Below the pieces are notes generated by a model that saw only the letters and a program-made list of their open reading frames with translations, did no database searches and was not told the DNA's origin. A program made the position numbers and the translations under genes. A stretch of 64,000 nucleotides of DNA from Aurelia coerulea (taxonomy: Eukaryota; Cnidaria; Scyphozoa; Semaeostomeae; Ulmaridae), in contig CM076952.1 in NCBI GenBank assembly GCA_039566865.1, positions 11,490,501-11,554,500 on the forward strand, written 5' to 3'. Of the stretch, positions 53,974-64,000 are shown piece by piece. The number at the start of each line of letters is the position of its first letter. Position 1 is the stretch's first letter.

Positions 53974-55674
53974 AAGATAAGGCTCAAATCCTTACTGGTT
54001 GCCAGAGCATGAGGAAATCATCCAATTTCATGCTTGTCAGCCAATGAGATCACCGCTTTCTAGCCCCTGGAGACAAAATCGGTCGTTTGAGGTAAATTTT
54101 CTAGTACCCTCACTAAAACTGAAATGGATGCTAAAATACTTCAGTTATTTGCGATTTTTTTTAATAAATCAGTTGTGGGGATGTCCGTCCAGAGTTGTTT
54201 ACATGTTTATGCACACAGCTTGTTTGGGGCCGGAGCTGCGTTCATTTTCCGGTCGAAGAATATTTACCTTCGTTTAAATATCTATAGAAATCGCTACAAA
54301 TGAGATATACAGATAAGAATTTCAGCGATTATGCATACTGACCTGAGCAATAACCGAAACTCTTTCACTGCTATCATATCTCAAAATTGGAGGCAATTTC
54401 TAATGATTTCTGGTAGAGACATTATTTGAGCCTAAGTTTTTTTGCGCTTAAAACTCATTCCATTGCACCTAAAAAGTTATGGTAAAATTTTTGAGCAAGA
54501 TAATGCACTTACCCATGACTCAGGCACAAGTTTGACTTCGTTTGCATTGTTTACTATGGCAAATTTTTGTGAGAAACAACCAGTTGTGGGCGAATTGCAA
54601 AACCTTTCCTCGGTCCATATTTTTCTCTACACGTACACAGTCTCTCCGCTTCAAACAACAAACAGTGAGCTTTGTATCATAAAAGTGTTGCATCACAGAA
54701 CATTCCTTTGAATGATTCCATGCGCTTTAGCGAGGCACTCGTGAATTGTATTCACGCATTTCGTTCTTTTCGTTTTTATTTCAATCAATGCAAAACATAA
54801 AAAGAACAAAACATTATTTTGGGTTCGCTAAAAAAGATACCCGATTTTGCTCTTTTGTTTGTTTGCATTGACTGATTGAACCAAATGCGTGAAAACAATT
54901 TACCAGTGCCTCGCTAAGGCGCATGGAATCGTTCTATAGGAATGTTTTGTGAAGACTTTTATGGAAGACTTTTATGATACAAAGTTCACTGTTTGTTGTT
55001 TGAAGCGGATAGACTGTGCAGAGAAAAATATGGACTGAGGAAAGTTTTTGCAATTCGCCCACAACTGGTCGTTTCTTATAAAAATTTGCTAATGTAAAAA
55101 AGGCAAAAGAAGTCAAACTGGTGCCTGAGTCATGGGTAAGTGCATCATTCAACTCTAGAATTTTACCATAACTTTTTAAGTGCAATGGAATGAGTTTTAA
55201 GCGAGGACAAGCTTAGGCCCAAATGATATCTCTGCCAGAAATCATTAGAAATTGCCTCCAATTTTGAGATATGATAGCAGTGAAAGAGTTTGGGTTATTG
55301 CTGAGGTCAGTATGCATAATTGCTGAAATTCTTATCTGTATATCTCATTTGTAGCGATTTCTATAGATATTTCAACGAAGGTAAATATTCTTCGACCGGA
55401 AAATGAATGCAGCTCCGGCCCCAAACTAGCTGTGTGCCTAAATATGTAAACAACTCTGGACGGACATCCCCACAACTGATTTCTTAAAAAAAATTGCAAA
55501 TAACTGAAGTATCTTAGCATCCATTGCAGTTTTTGTGAGGGTACTAGAAAATTTCCCTCAAACGACCGATTTTGTCTCCAGGGGCTAGAAAGCGGTGATC
55601 TCATTGGCTGACAAGCATGAAATTGGATGATTTCCGCATGCTCTGGCAACCAGTAAGGATTTGAGCCTTATCTT
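53974..55674. mobile_element. 1.70-kb foldback, 9-bp TSD (MULE-like), copy 2
   Basis: Closely related to 50234-51917, with the same ends and similar arms; its asymmetric centre lies in the opposite orientation. It is flanked by AAATTACAG (53965-53973) and AAGTTACAG (55675-55683), 8/9 identical. It interrupts the LINE endonuclease, whose frame continues immediately after the second TSD copy. Confidence 0.85.
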
Positions 55675-55683
55675 AAGTTACAG

Positions 55684-56280
55684 TCTGTTATCAATAAACT
55701 GAAGACAGAAAAACCGCATGCCTTGATATTAACTGGAGATTTTAATTGTAGATCGTCCCAATGGTGGCATGGGGACACCGAACAACCTGAGGGGAATGAC
55801 TTAGATGAACTCATTGAAACTAGTAATCTATATCAGTTGATTGATGAACCCACGAATATAAGAGGAGACAGTATGTCATGTATTCACCTTATAATAACAG
55901 ACCAACCTGGTTTTTTGTAGAGACTGGTGTAAACCCATCATTGGATGACTTCTGCCAGCACCAAATTATTTTTGGGAAACTAAATGTCGCCAGCCCCCTT
56001 CCACCCCCATATAGAAGGACAGTTTGGGAATTCCCCAAAGCTGATGTTTTGAATATCAGAAACACTTTACGAAGTATTGATTGGCGAAATTGCTTCCATA
56101 ATTTGGGATGTAACGAAATGGTGGAAAGATTTTATAGTATATTGAAGTCCACGTTCAAAGAAAACATACCCAATAAGGTGATCCAGTGTAATGATAAAGA
56201 CCCACCTTGGATATCCCATGAAGTAAAAAGTGCAATAAAGCGAAAACACAGAGTTTATAAGAAATTTGTGCAAAAAGGTA
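55684..56280 (+). pseudogene. LINE family-2 ORF2: endonuclease end and linker
   Basis: A continuation of the 53089 frame. It has ALILTGDFNCRSSQWW with a catalytic Asp/Asn, QLIDEPTNIRGDSMS, then after a frameshift near 55900 a CQHQIIFGKLN segment where the catalytic His sits, and a basic linker (WISHEVKSAIKRKHRVYKKFV). Coding is cut at about 56285 by a minus-strand LINE and resumes at 57805. Confidence 0.75.
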
Positions 56281-56284
56281 GAAG

Positions 56285-57804
56285 GGAATTCAATTCAATT
56301 CAATTCAATTCAATTTTATTCGCAGAATACAACAACCTAATACAATGTAAGATAAAAAATAAATGTATTCTACACGACCCAAGAAAAGCGGAGCTTATCT
56401 AGCTTGGGCCGTAAATTAAAATTCAAAAGGATATGCGAAAAAGAAAAAATACGTCAAAGTACAAAAGCTAGGAAAATTCAACAGTAAGATATATTTTTGT
56501 TAGTAAGGAATGTTATTGGTTTGCAAGTCTTATTAATCATGCAGATCTTTTATAGTTAATTTTGGTAAGCTAAGATGATGCTTTCTTTAAGTTTTTTACG
56601 AAAGTGTTTTTGTTTTGAGATTGACTTTAAGGAAGGAGGAAGGTTATTCCACATGCGAGCACCAATGTTTTGTATGGTGTAGTCACGCCACTTTTTATTA
56701 GATTTCACTATTTTATAATCTGATTTTTTTCTGGTCTCGTATCTATGAGAGTTCTCGTTGGTTTTGAAGTAATTTTGAAATACTTCGGGTAATTTATCTT
56801 TGCTGAAATGCACTTGATGCATTAATTTTAACATTTTTATGCGGTAAAGATCATAAATTTTAACTATGTTAAGTTCTTTATGTAGGCGATTTGTAGAATA
56901 TTTACGATCTTTAAAGTGAATTATTTTCAGAATTCTATTTTGTAGGACTTGGAGTTCATTTAGTTTATTGGTCGCAGCTGTCACATATGCTTCGAGCCCA
57001 TACCCTATCTTAGAAGTTACAAGGGAGTCGTACAAGGTTAACAGGCATTGTTTGGGTATAGAATGTCTAATTTTAGCAAATATACCGGGTGACCCAGAAA
57101 AAAGTGACCCAACGCAATCTGTTATAGAAAAAAAAGTAAGTGGCAGATTGAAATATTTCAAACGTTGTTTTGTCGCTAAAAGACCAGCCTACATTACACG
57201 GGAAAGTTCCCAAATTAAGGATCTTGAGGAAAAGGGCAGGCTTGAAATTCTCAAAAAGTCATCAAAAACAAGGGATCGATTTGAAGCCATTTCAGTTCTT
57301 CAAAACAACGAGGAGCGTGTTTCATTCTGCCTGAGAATATTTTCAAGTACGTAGGGACTATAAACTTGCTCTGAAGACTTCCGACTGTGTTACCTATTCC
57401 CAATCTGAAATGAAACACGCTCCTCGTTGTTTTGAAGATTTGAAATGGCTGTAAATCGATGCCCTGTTTTTGACGAATTTTTGAGGATTTCAGGCATGCT
57501 CTTTTCCTCGAAATCCTTACTTTTGGAAATTTACCGTGCCGAAAAAAATTGCGAAAAATACTCAAAGCAGAGGCTAGTCTTTTGGCGACAGAACAACGTT
57601 TGAAGCATCTCAATCGGCCACTTAGTTAATTTTCTGTAACAGATTGCGTTGGGTCACTTTTTTCTGGGTCACCCGGTAGAAGAAAATTTAATGATTTCAC
57701 TTTTGACCTTATTGATATGTGAACTCCAAGATAGCTTTTCGTCTATCCTAACGCCAAGGTATTTAATCTCCTCGGCTCTACTAACTTCATCCCCCATTGA
57801 TATG
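56285..57804 (-). mobile_element. LINE, family 5, minus strand, AATTG tail
   Basis: A 5'-truncated insertion. Its 3' end (minus strand) is an (AATTG)n tail at 56285-56318. Similar sequences flank it (GTGCAAAAAGGTAGAAGG at 56268-56285 and GTGCAAAAAATGGGAAGAGG from 57805), consistent with a diverged TSD of about 18 bp. It is split by a mariner-like MITE at 57085-57676. Confidence 0.75.
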
Positions 57805-57866
57805 GTGCAAAAAATGGGAAGAGGACTGGGAGATCGTAAAAGCAGTTCGTAAGTCAACGTCAACAT
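56556..57866 (-). pseudogene. LINE family-5 ORF2, C-terminal part
   Basis: Two pieces on either side of the MITE. The first, from about 57800 to 57679, encodes EEIKYLGVRIDEKLSW and INKVKSEIIKFSS. The second, from 57084 to 56556, encodes IFAKIRHSIPKQCLLTLYDSL, then KLNELQVLQNRILKIIHF, and ends MWNNLPPSLKSISKQKHFRKKL. This is the post-RT region of a LINE ORF2, distinct from families 1-4. RT itself is missing. (57805-57866 is the overlapping start of family-2 coding on the other strand.). Confidence 0.75.
57085..57676. mobile_element. mariner-like MITE, TA target site
   Basis: A 592-bp insert with TIRs beginning CCGGGTGACCCAGAAAAAAG and extending through GTGACCCAACGCAATCTGTTA. It is flanked by TA (57083-57084, 57677-57678). 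Its interior also has inverted segments around TCATTCTGCCTGAGAA. No transposase was found. Confidence 0.85.
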
Positions 57867-60071
57867 TGGTTGCTGATGCCAAAGAAAATTACTATCGAAA
57901 ATTAGGCAGAAAACTCTCGGACCCTAATACAGGTACTAAAATATTTTGCTCCTCACTAAAAAGGCTAAATGGTAACAAAAAACACCCCAATATTCCTCCG
58001 TTACTCGAAAATGGGCTTTTCATGGTGAACTTTGAAACAAAAGCGACTGTGTTGAATGACTACTTCGTCGCACAGTGTTGCTCAGTAGGAACATCGAGTA
58101 GGCTACCCAGTTTCGCAGCAAGTTCTGTCCCAACTCTACAGCATTTCAATGTCAATAGGGAAAGGGTGCTAAACCACATTCGAGCTCTGGATTCCAGCAA
58201 ATCCCATGTGTGTGATGACGTTTCTGTTGCTATGATTAAATTATGTGATAGTGCAATCCTTGAACCTTTATGTATGATCTTTGAGAGGTGCATAGAGACT
58301 GGAATCTACCCTTCTTCTTGGAAGAAAGCAAATGTTGTTCCAATTCATAAAAAGGGGAGTCGGCAATGCAAGAATAACTATCGTCCAATTTCTTTGCTTC
58401 CTATTTTTTCGAAATTGTTTGAGAAACAGCTTTTCGATGTAATCTACGATCATTTGTGCGCAAATCAGTTATTAACGCTTAACCAATCAGGTTTTCGGCC
58501 TGGAGACTCGATCATAAATCAGTTGCTATTCATAGTCCATAAGATCTATTGTTCTTTTGATGATGTGCCAAGTGAAGAAACACGTGCAGTATTTCTTGAC
58601 TTATCTAAGGCTTTTGATAAGGTGTGGCATGAAGGACTCATTCATAAGCTCAGATATAACGGAGTATCTGGTAATATGCTCGCACTTATTAGCAGCTTTT
58701 TAAAAGATCGGAAACAAAGGGTTGTTTTGAATGGAAAGACTTCAGAGTGGCAGGATGTTCTCGCAGGTGTACCCCAAGGGTCTGTGCTGGGTCCTTTATT
58801 TTTTCTGGTGTATATAAATGATCTCTGTGATAACTTGAATTCCGAGGTCAAACTCTTTGCAGACGATACTTCCTTGTTTTCAGCAATTGAAAACGAAATC
58901 GTTGGCGCTGAAGAATTGAATCGAGATCTAGAAAAAATACGTATCTGGGCTTGGCAGTGGAAAATGCAATTTAATGCAGATAAAACGGAGGAAGTCATAT
59001 TTTCCACCAAAAGAGCTAGAATTGTCCACCCGCCTTTAACATTAGGCAATGACGAAATCAAACAGGAAAATGAACACAAGCATTTAGGAATGATATTGGA
59101 CTCAAAGTTAAATTTTCAAAGTCACATCAGAGCAGCCATCCTAAAGGCGAGACGAGGTATTGGTCTGATACGATATCTTTCAAAGTATGTCTCCAGAAAT
59201 GTTCTTAATCTATCTTATAAATTATATGTGAGGCCTCACCTTGACTATGGTGATTTATTGTATCATAGATATGACCCAGAAATGCGGCTAGGTTTTACAC
59301 AAAAATTGGAACAAACCCAGTATTCTGCGGCCCTGGCTGTCTCTGGTGCGTGGAGAGGTACAAATAGGCAAAGGCTTCACAATGAGTTGGGATGGGAAAC
59401 CCTTTATAATAGAAGATGGTACCGTCGTTTATGTCATTTCTTCAATCTGAAAAATAAACAGGTCCCAGAATATCTCTTCAATGAGATCCCTGCTGAGCGA
59501 CAAACCAGCTATAATCTTAGAAATCAGAGGATGTATTCTCCCTTTATTGACAAGACTGTGCGTTTTTCCAATACATATTTTAGTAATGCGCCTTTTGAAT
59601 GGAATTTACTGGATAGCGATACCAGGTGCTCCAAGTCTATTGCCGAATTCAAGCGAAAACTGCTCTCCAAGATACGTCCAACTGAAAACTGTGTTTACAA
59701 CATATATGATATTGAGCGTATTAGAATCTTAACAAAACTGCGCTTGAAGTTCAGTGCACTAAATGAGCACAGGTTTAGGCACAGATTTAACGCCGTAAGT
59801 CCACTTTGCAATTGCGGTACAGCAAATGAGGATAACAAGCATTTCCTCCTGCACTGCCCTTTTTTTTAACAACTCTCGTATGAATCTCCATGGCGAACTC
59901 TCAGAATTTCTGAACCTAGATATTGCCAACCTTGAGGATGATATCTTTTGTTCACTGCTATTGTATGGAAGTGTTGAATTTCCGTATATCATCAACAGAA
60001 TGATTCTTGAAGCTACAGTAAAGTACATTAAATCGTCCAAGCGTTTTGATCTGGTAGATTACGAAACTTAG
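57805..60071 (+). pseudogene. LINE family-2 ORF2: reverse transcriptase and C-terminus
   Basis: An open frame of about 688 codons, then one frameshift. RT motifs are NYRPISLLPIFSKLFEKQL, QSGFRPGDSIINQLL, LDLSKAFDKVWHEGLI, GVPQGSVLGPLFFLVYIND and the FADD active site (about 58858-58869). The C-terminus carries the Cys/His cluster CNCGTANEDNKHFLLHCPF. A run of T at 59861-59868 shifts the frame, and the rest (LLLYGSVEFPYIINRMILEAT) continues in another frame to the TAG at 60069-60071. Together with 53089-53973 and 55684-56280 this is one ORF2. The clade is Jockey/CR1-group, not resolved further. Confidence 0.85.
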
Positions 60072-60243
60072 CATCCTCTGGAAACAAAGAATTCGTGCTT
60101 TACATGTTAGTGACTGTATCTGTGTGAGTACTATGTGTGAATGCGTGAATGTGTGTACTAGTATCTGTGAATGTATCTGTGTGTGTGTTCGTATTAGTCA
60201 AATTAATCTTATATATTTGAACATGTAAGTGTCATCCATAGTG

Positions 60244-60349
60244 TAGCCTGCGTGCAGACTCTACTGATTTCTTTTCAGAGAGGTTCTCCTCCACTGGAGG
60301 AGAACCTCTCTGAAATGAAAGGAAATCAGTAGAGTCTGCACGCAGGCTA
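60244..60349. mobile_element. hAT-like hairpin MITE, perfect 8-bp TSD
   Basis: A 106-bp near-perfect palindrome with ends TAGCCTGCGTGCAGACTC. It is flanked by CCATAGTG at 60236-60243 and 60350-60357. It lies in the 3' UTR of the family-2 LINE; removing it restores the sequence shared with 7395-7440. Confidence 0.9.
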
Positions 60350-60456
60350 CCATAGTGGGAACTCGCTGACAATATGTCCTTTCCCGCTATGGATGGGACG
60401 TAGTTTATAAATCTTGTTGTTTGTTTCTTTTAATTGTTTTCATTGAATAAAGAAAA

Positions 60457-61019
60457 AAACATCGATTTTCGGATTCAACACCTCAAATATAGCATTTACG
60501 CCTTTAAAGCTGCATCTTTTGATAAACATAGTAAATTTTGTGATATTTACACCATTATAGCATCCAAAGGCATCGATGCATGCTGGAAATTGATGCTTCC
60601 TGAAATTTTTTGGCTCTGGAACATTGTTTTTTGGATTCAGCACCTCAAATATAGTATTTACTCTCTAAAAGCTGCATCTTTTGATAAACATAGTAAATTT
60701 TATGATATTTACACCATTATAGCATCCAAAGGCTTCCATGCATGCCGGAAATTGATGCTTCCTGAAACTTTTTGGCTCTGGAACATTGTTTTTTGGATTC
60801 AGCACCTCAAATATAGTATTTACGCTTTAAGAACTACATCTTAAAGTAAACACAATAGATTTGATGATTTTAATACCAATATGGCATCAAATGCATTTAC
60901 GCATGCCAAAAAATGATGTTTCCTGGCATTTTTCGGCTTGGGAACATTGATTTTCGGATTTAGCATCAAAAGTTACATAGGAATCCGTTGAAAAATCGAT
61001 TTTAACTCGAAAATTGCAC
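60457..61019. repeat. Satellite-like ~160-bp repeats, right part
   Basis: About three and a half units in the orientation opposite to 40202-40857. It starts ACATCGATTTTCGG right at the LINE tail and ends with CGAAAATTGCAC at 61019, the inverted copy of the left end at 40152. Confidence 0.75.
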
Positions 61020-61545
61020 GGGACCTCTTTTGCCGACATTAGGATACAGACTAATATGTTAGAATTGGAAGTTCTAATTGATAATTCGGAGCAGCTTTTG
61101 CCCCGCTCCTGCTTGAGAATTTACGAAGTTAAAGCACCTGAAGTTGGCACAAGGGAGTCTCCGAGCAATTGCATGAAGATAGTGCAGGAAATTTTTTGAA
61201 GAAATGGAAGTCACCATACCAGAATCTGAAATTGACCGTACTCACCGCGTTGGCCAAATGAAGCAAGTCAATAACAGGACGGAGCAGGCTATAATCGTCA
61301 AGTTAAAATCTTGGAACAGCAGAGTTGCCGCATATTGAGGTAGGAAAAAGCTTCCGAAAAGTAAATCAGTGCTTATAGATCTGACTGCACGAAGGGCAAA
61401 GCTTCTGTCTAAAGCCAAAGAGATGACCAAAACCTCAGTGAAGTAGAGTTTGCTTTTGTTGACATAAATTGTCGCTTAGGATTAAAGAAAAAATCTGGTG
61501 AATTTAAATTCTTCAACACGGAAGAAGAATTATTGGACTTAGTTT
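61020..61545 (+). pseudogene. L1-type ORF1 protein, C-terminal part, decayed
   Basis: A fragmentary frame. It encodes NSEQLLPRSCLRIYEVKAP, CMKIVQEIF, then with frameshifts EIDRTHRVGQ, and finally FAFVDINCRLGLKKKSGEFKFFNTEEELLDLV. The order and motifs match the ORF1 at 45893-46645. At least three stops or shifts are present. The N-terminal coiled coil is absent here; a matching coil lies at 38868-39087. Confidence 0.65.
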
Positions 61546-61725
61546 AATGTTGACTTTTTGAGTTATTTTTGCTGGTCGTTTGTTTAATTTATTTTAACTA
61601 TTTCATGCCCTGGCCGAGCGGGTGGATGTTTTTCGCGGGGCATTTGAGATTTGCTTGCCGCTTGGGGTGTTTATCTGTTTGGTTGCGTCGCTGAGGGTCA
61701 GGGAGCGGTCGTTTTTGGTCCTGGG
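61546..61725. other. Downstream sequence of the decayed ORF1
   Basis: A GC-richer stretch (CCCTGGCCGAGCGGGTGG) up to the MITE. It is probably the LINE's inter-ORF region and shows no further features. Confidence 0.35.
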
Positions 61726-62100
61726 TACCAGAGGGCGGAGGATAGTTTCACACAATTAGACATTTCATGCCCCATCTTGAATATAGAAAAAAGATATTTT
61801 ACATCCCATCAACTTTCAACGAAATGGTCTCGTACCCCCATCCAGAACTCTTTGAGGACGTATAAAATGTATATGTACACATACCAATTTGCCCCAGGTG
61901 TTTTTTCATACCTGTCCAGTGATTCATCATTTCCAGATGTCTGCCAATGTTATTTTAAATGTTGACTAATGACTTCATATCAATATTTTTTCAAGCAAAA
62001 TAATTTTGCACCCTATAAAATGTACCTTGATATTTTCGTACCCCCTCAAATTAATGGGAAAATTGTTCATACCCCTGTTCGAAAATCCTCCGCCCCGGTA
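61726..62100. mobile_element. MITE with TACC(A/G)...GGGCGGAGGAT ends
   Basis: The left end TACCAGAGGGCGGAGGAT and the inverted right end (TACCGGGGCGGAGGAT) bound 375 bp. CCTGGG flanks both sides (61720-61725, 62101-62106). The class is unclear from a 6-bp duplication. Confidence 0.6.
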
Positions 62101-62269
62101 CCTGGGATTGGAGTGAGCGCTCCCTTACTATTATGTTTTGAACCTCTTCAGCACCATAGCCCATTAATGTTTGGTGGCGTCACCGGGCGGGGGAGCTTCC
62201 CTATGCGGGCGGGTCTCAGGTATTCAGTGGGCGGTGCCTGCTTGTTTGGTCGGTGCTCTTGTTTATCAT

Positions 62270-62466
62270 TATGTTTAGATCTCCCGTGTATTCCCAAAAA
62301 CATCACATTTTTTATTCACAGTGTGTTTATTTTCACTTTGTTTAGTTTAGATCGCCCGTGCTATTCCCAAAATACCACGCTCTTTATTGTCAGTGTTTTT
62401 GTTTTCCATTATGTTAAATTTAGATCTCTTGTTCTATTCCCAAAACGCCACGCTTTTTATTCTCAG
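62270..62466. repeat. ~70-bp tandem repeat, 3 copies
   Basis: Units start TTTAGATC(T/G)CCCGTG or TTTAGATCTCTTGTT and share ATTCCCAAAA, CAC(A/G)..TTTTTATT and CAGTGT. Spacing is about 69-70 bp. Confidence 0.8.
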
Positions 62467-63540
62467 TAAAAATTAAAATCTTGCAAACTTTAGCCAATCC
62501 ATTTTAAACAATGATCTACCTTCGTAATCTTGACAAAAGTTTCTACTTGAATTTGATTAATAGGCTCATTGTTTGCGCTTCTGTCTCGCTGTAAAGACGT
62601 GAGAATTTTCTCTTTAATCTTTATTATAATTCTGCATTTTTTTTATCAGAATTTGTTGTTTTTCGTCCATAGAGAGGGTAATGAGAAGTAGACTTGTATC
62701 ATTCTGTAAAAGTTGTTCCATGAAATGCACCCACGTTAGCGCGCCAGGGAAATCCTTCCCTTTCGATGCTGGTTGATTTGAATCAATGGCGAGCAGCAAT
62801 TGGAGTTTTCAATCTTTCTCTTCCAAATAAAACGGGCAAAAAAGTCTTCCATCATATAGGATTTGTTCCCCTCATTTTTTCACTATTGAAATTATGCCTC
62901 TTTTGCTGAACAGGGCAACATTTCGTTTTCAATAGACCGAGAAGTTTGTTTTGATTTGGGGATTGACCAATCAGATCACGCTTTTTTCAAAGGTGGCGGC
63001 CCGCTTTAAACAAACAAACCTCCGAAAAAGGGCTAAAACCTATCTTTTTTTTGTTCCACGGATTTGCAGTTTTCGAATATTTTCAAACAATAACAACGAA
63101 TTTCTTGAATATGAATTCTGATGCACACTTCCAATGTGCATTTTCCCGATATTCGGCCTAAATCAAGAGTAACAGGGTGTTGAAACTAACAAAAAATCAG
63201 ACGGTTTCAGACCATACCCTCGCCATTACTTGTTCAAATAATTTGCAGGAAAATTAGTTAGAAATTAAAACATGCCCGAAAAGATCATTTTACATGTCAT
63301 TCCATTTTGAAATTGACAAATAAAAATAGATCTTTGCTCCTAATGAGTTAAAGTCAAAGGGATTGACTGCTTCGTCTATCAAAATTGTAGTTTTCCAGGA
63401 AGGGGGCGTGTTGCTATTTTGTGTTAAGGGTCATAGAACCATATCAGTTGGACATTTGCGACGAACTGAAATGGCAAGCGCTTTGCAAGAACAACGTTAC
63501 ATAAAAATAAACTATCGAAGCTAAACTTTAACTGAACTAA
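62467..63540. other. Unassigned segment
   Basis: AT-rich with no coding, RNA or repeat signature that I can support. Confidence 0.4.
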
Positions 63541-64000
63541 GATGGGCAATTCTTACAATCATTGCTCTGGCATATCAGATTGGCACCATCTCAAGATTCT
63601 GTCCTCCAGCATCAGCGCCCTTTGATCGTCTGTTGCCTCCAACCCAACGAATTCATCTGGCACTGTTCCATCGTTATCGTCATCTCGTTGTCCTATCAAG
63701 ATATCATCATCTTCAGTGAGTTGGAAGCCACATTAAAAATTGATGAGTTTGCCTTCATCGCCATTGTTACCATCTCCCACTCAAGAATTCGCAACAAATA
63801 GGGCACTCGCTGATTGCTGGCAAAATGCATTCTAAATCTGTGTGAAATGAGTGGCCACAACCATGAAAGATTCACTAGCAGGACTCATCACATGATACCC
63901 GGGTTTGTCATATTTTCTATGAGATGCAAGGTAATATTCTTGAAGTTCAGAAAGACTTGAGAGCAGGGTTGGCTCCACAACTCCCATAATCCCATATAGT
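63541..64000 (-). pseudogene. RING-like zinc-finger C-terminal fragment with acidic tail
   Basis: The minus strand reads CDESC, two stops, IFHGCGHSFHTD, then CILPAISECPICCEFL. This Cys/His spacing resembles a RING-type finger (CGHSFH...CPIC). After a frameshift or intron near 63780 an acidic tail follows (EDDDILIGQRDDDNDG ... DMPEQ, stop at 63560-63558). Two in-frame stops inside the finger favour a pseudogene. The source could be a transposon-borne or host ubiquitin-ligase-like gene. The window ends before the N-terminal part. Confidence 0.4.

Larger units (their letters stand above)
41052..60456 (+). mobile_element. Inferred LINE family-2 insertion swollen by nested elements
   Basis: The interval is bounded by AAACATC at 41045-41051 and 60457-60463. 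It lies where a satellite unit is cut: GGCTTTGAAACATC on the left, ACATCGATTTTCGG on the right; an uncut unit at about 40878-40900 reads GAACATCGATTTTCGG. The right edge is a family-2 3' UTR with AATAAA and an A-rich tail. Family-2 ORF2 occupies 53089-60071 in pieces. Inside lie foldbacks, MITEs, another LINE and unassigned DNA. Whether everything from 41052 belongs to one LINE's 5' side is inference, and the 7-bp match alone would be weak. Confidence 0.45.

Overview
The window looks like AT-rich animal DNA from a transposon-dense genome. I see no bacterial operon signals, no rRNA or tRNA gene, and no complete host gene. The mix of elements (several CR1/L2-like LINE families, an L1-type ORF1, BEL/Pao and Ty3/gypsy LTR elements, many long-inverted-repeat elements, and MITEs with poly-G/C ends) suggests a marine invertebrate. 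A cnidarian, probably anthozoan, is my best guess; this is inference.

Layout. 0-4.3 kb: unassigned DNA, then a LINE (family 1) whose endonuclease end is split by a 297-bp MITE with an 8-bp target-site duplication (TSD). 4.3-15.6 kb: a Ty3/gypsy element whose protease is split by an 8.4-kb LINE (family 3, ORF1 with SGNH esterase plus EN-RT). That LINE was itself invaded by a family-2 LINE fragment and a hAT-like element, which carries another inverted-repeat element carrying a hAT MITE. 15.6-22.7 kb: a BEL/Pao element on the minus strand inserted into the gypsy integrase, with a nearly complete 3' LTR and only 111 bp of 5' LTR. 22.7-28.1 kb: LINE fragments, a 206-bp tandem repeat, MITEs and a TTAA-flanked transposon. 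28.1-32.1 kb: a minus-strand family-1 LINE split by a hairpin MITE and by a plus-strand family-2 LINE with poly(A) and TSD. 33.9-36.7 kb: a large foldback built of about 213-bp repeats. 36.9-41.05 kb: fragments of a LINE, a tyrosine recombinase, an L1-type ORF1 and a satellite-like inverted repeat.

41.05-60.46 kb: 19.4 kb bounded by the 7-bp direct repeat AAACATC at the exact point where one satellite unit is interrupted. It ends in a family-2 LINE 3' UTR and A-rich tail. I read it as one old LINE insertion swollen by later insertions. Its ORF2 can be followed in three pieces (53.1-54.0, 55.7-56.3, 57.8-60.1 kb) around a 1.7-kb foldback with a 9-bp TSD and a minus-strand LINE that itself holds a mariner-like MITE. 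The ORF2 N-terminus has hydrophobic segments and then a 2A ribosome-skipping motif (GDIETNPGP) just before the endonuclease. 60.5-64 kb: the rest of the satellite, a decayed ORF1, a MITE, a 70-bp tandem repeat and a decayed RING-like coding fragment.

Nearly every coding region is a retrotransposon pseudogene with stops or frameshifts. The clearest biology is the insertion order, the unusual LINE ORF2 with a 2A motif, and the large number of long perfect or near-perfect inverted repeats. Two short exon-like stretches (24164-24377 and 41444-41498) are the only weak hints of host genes.
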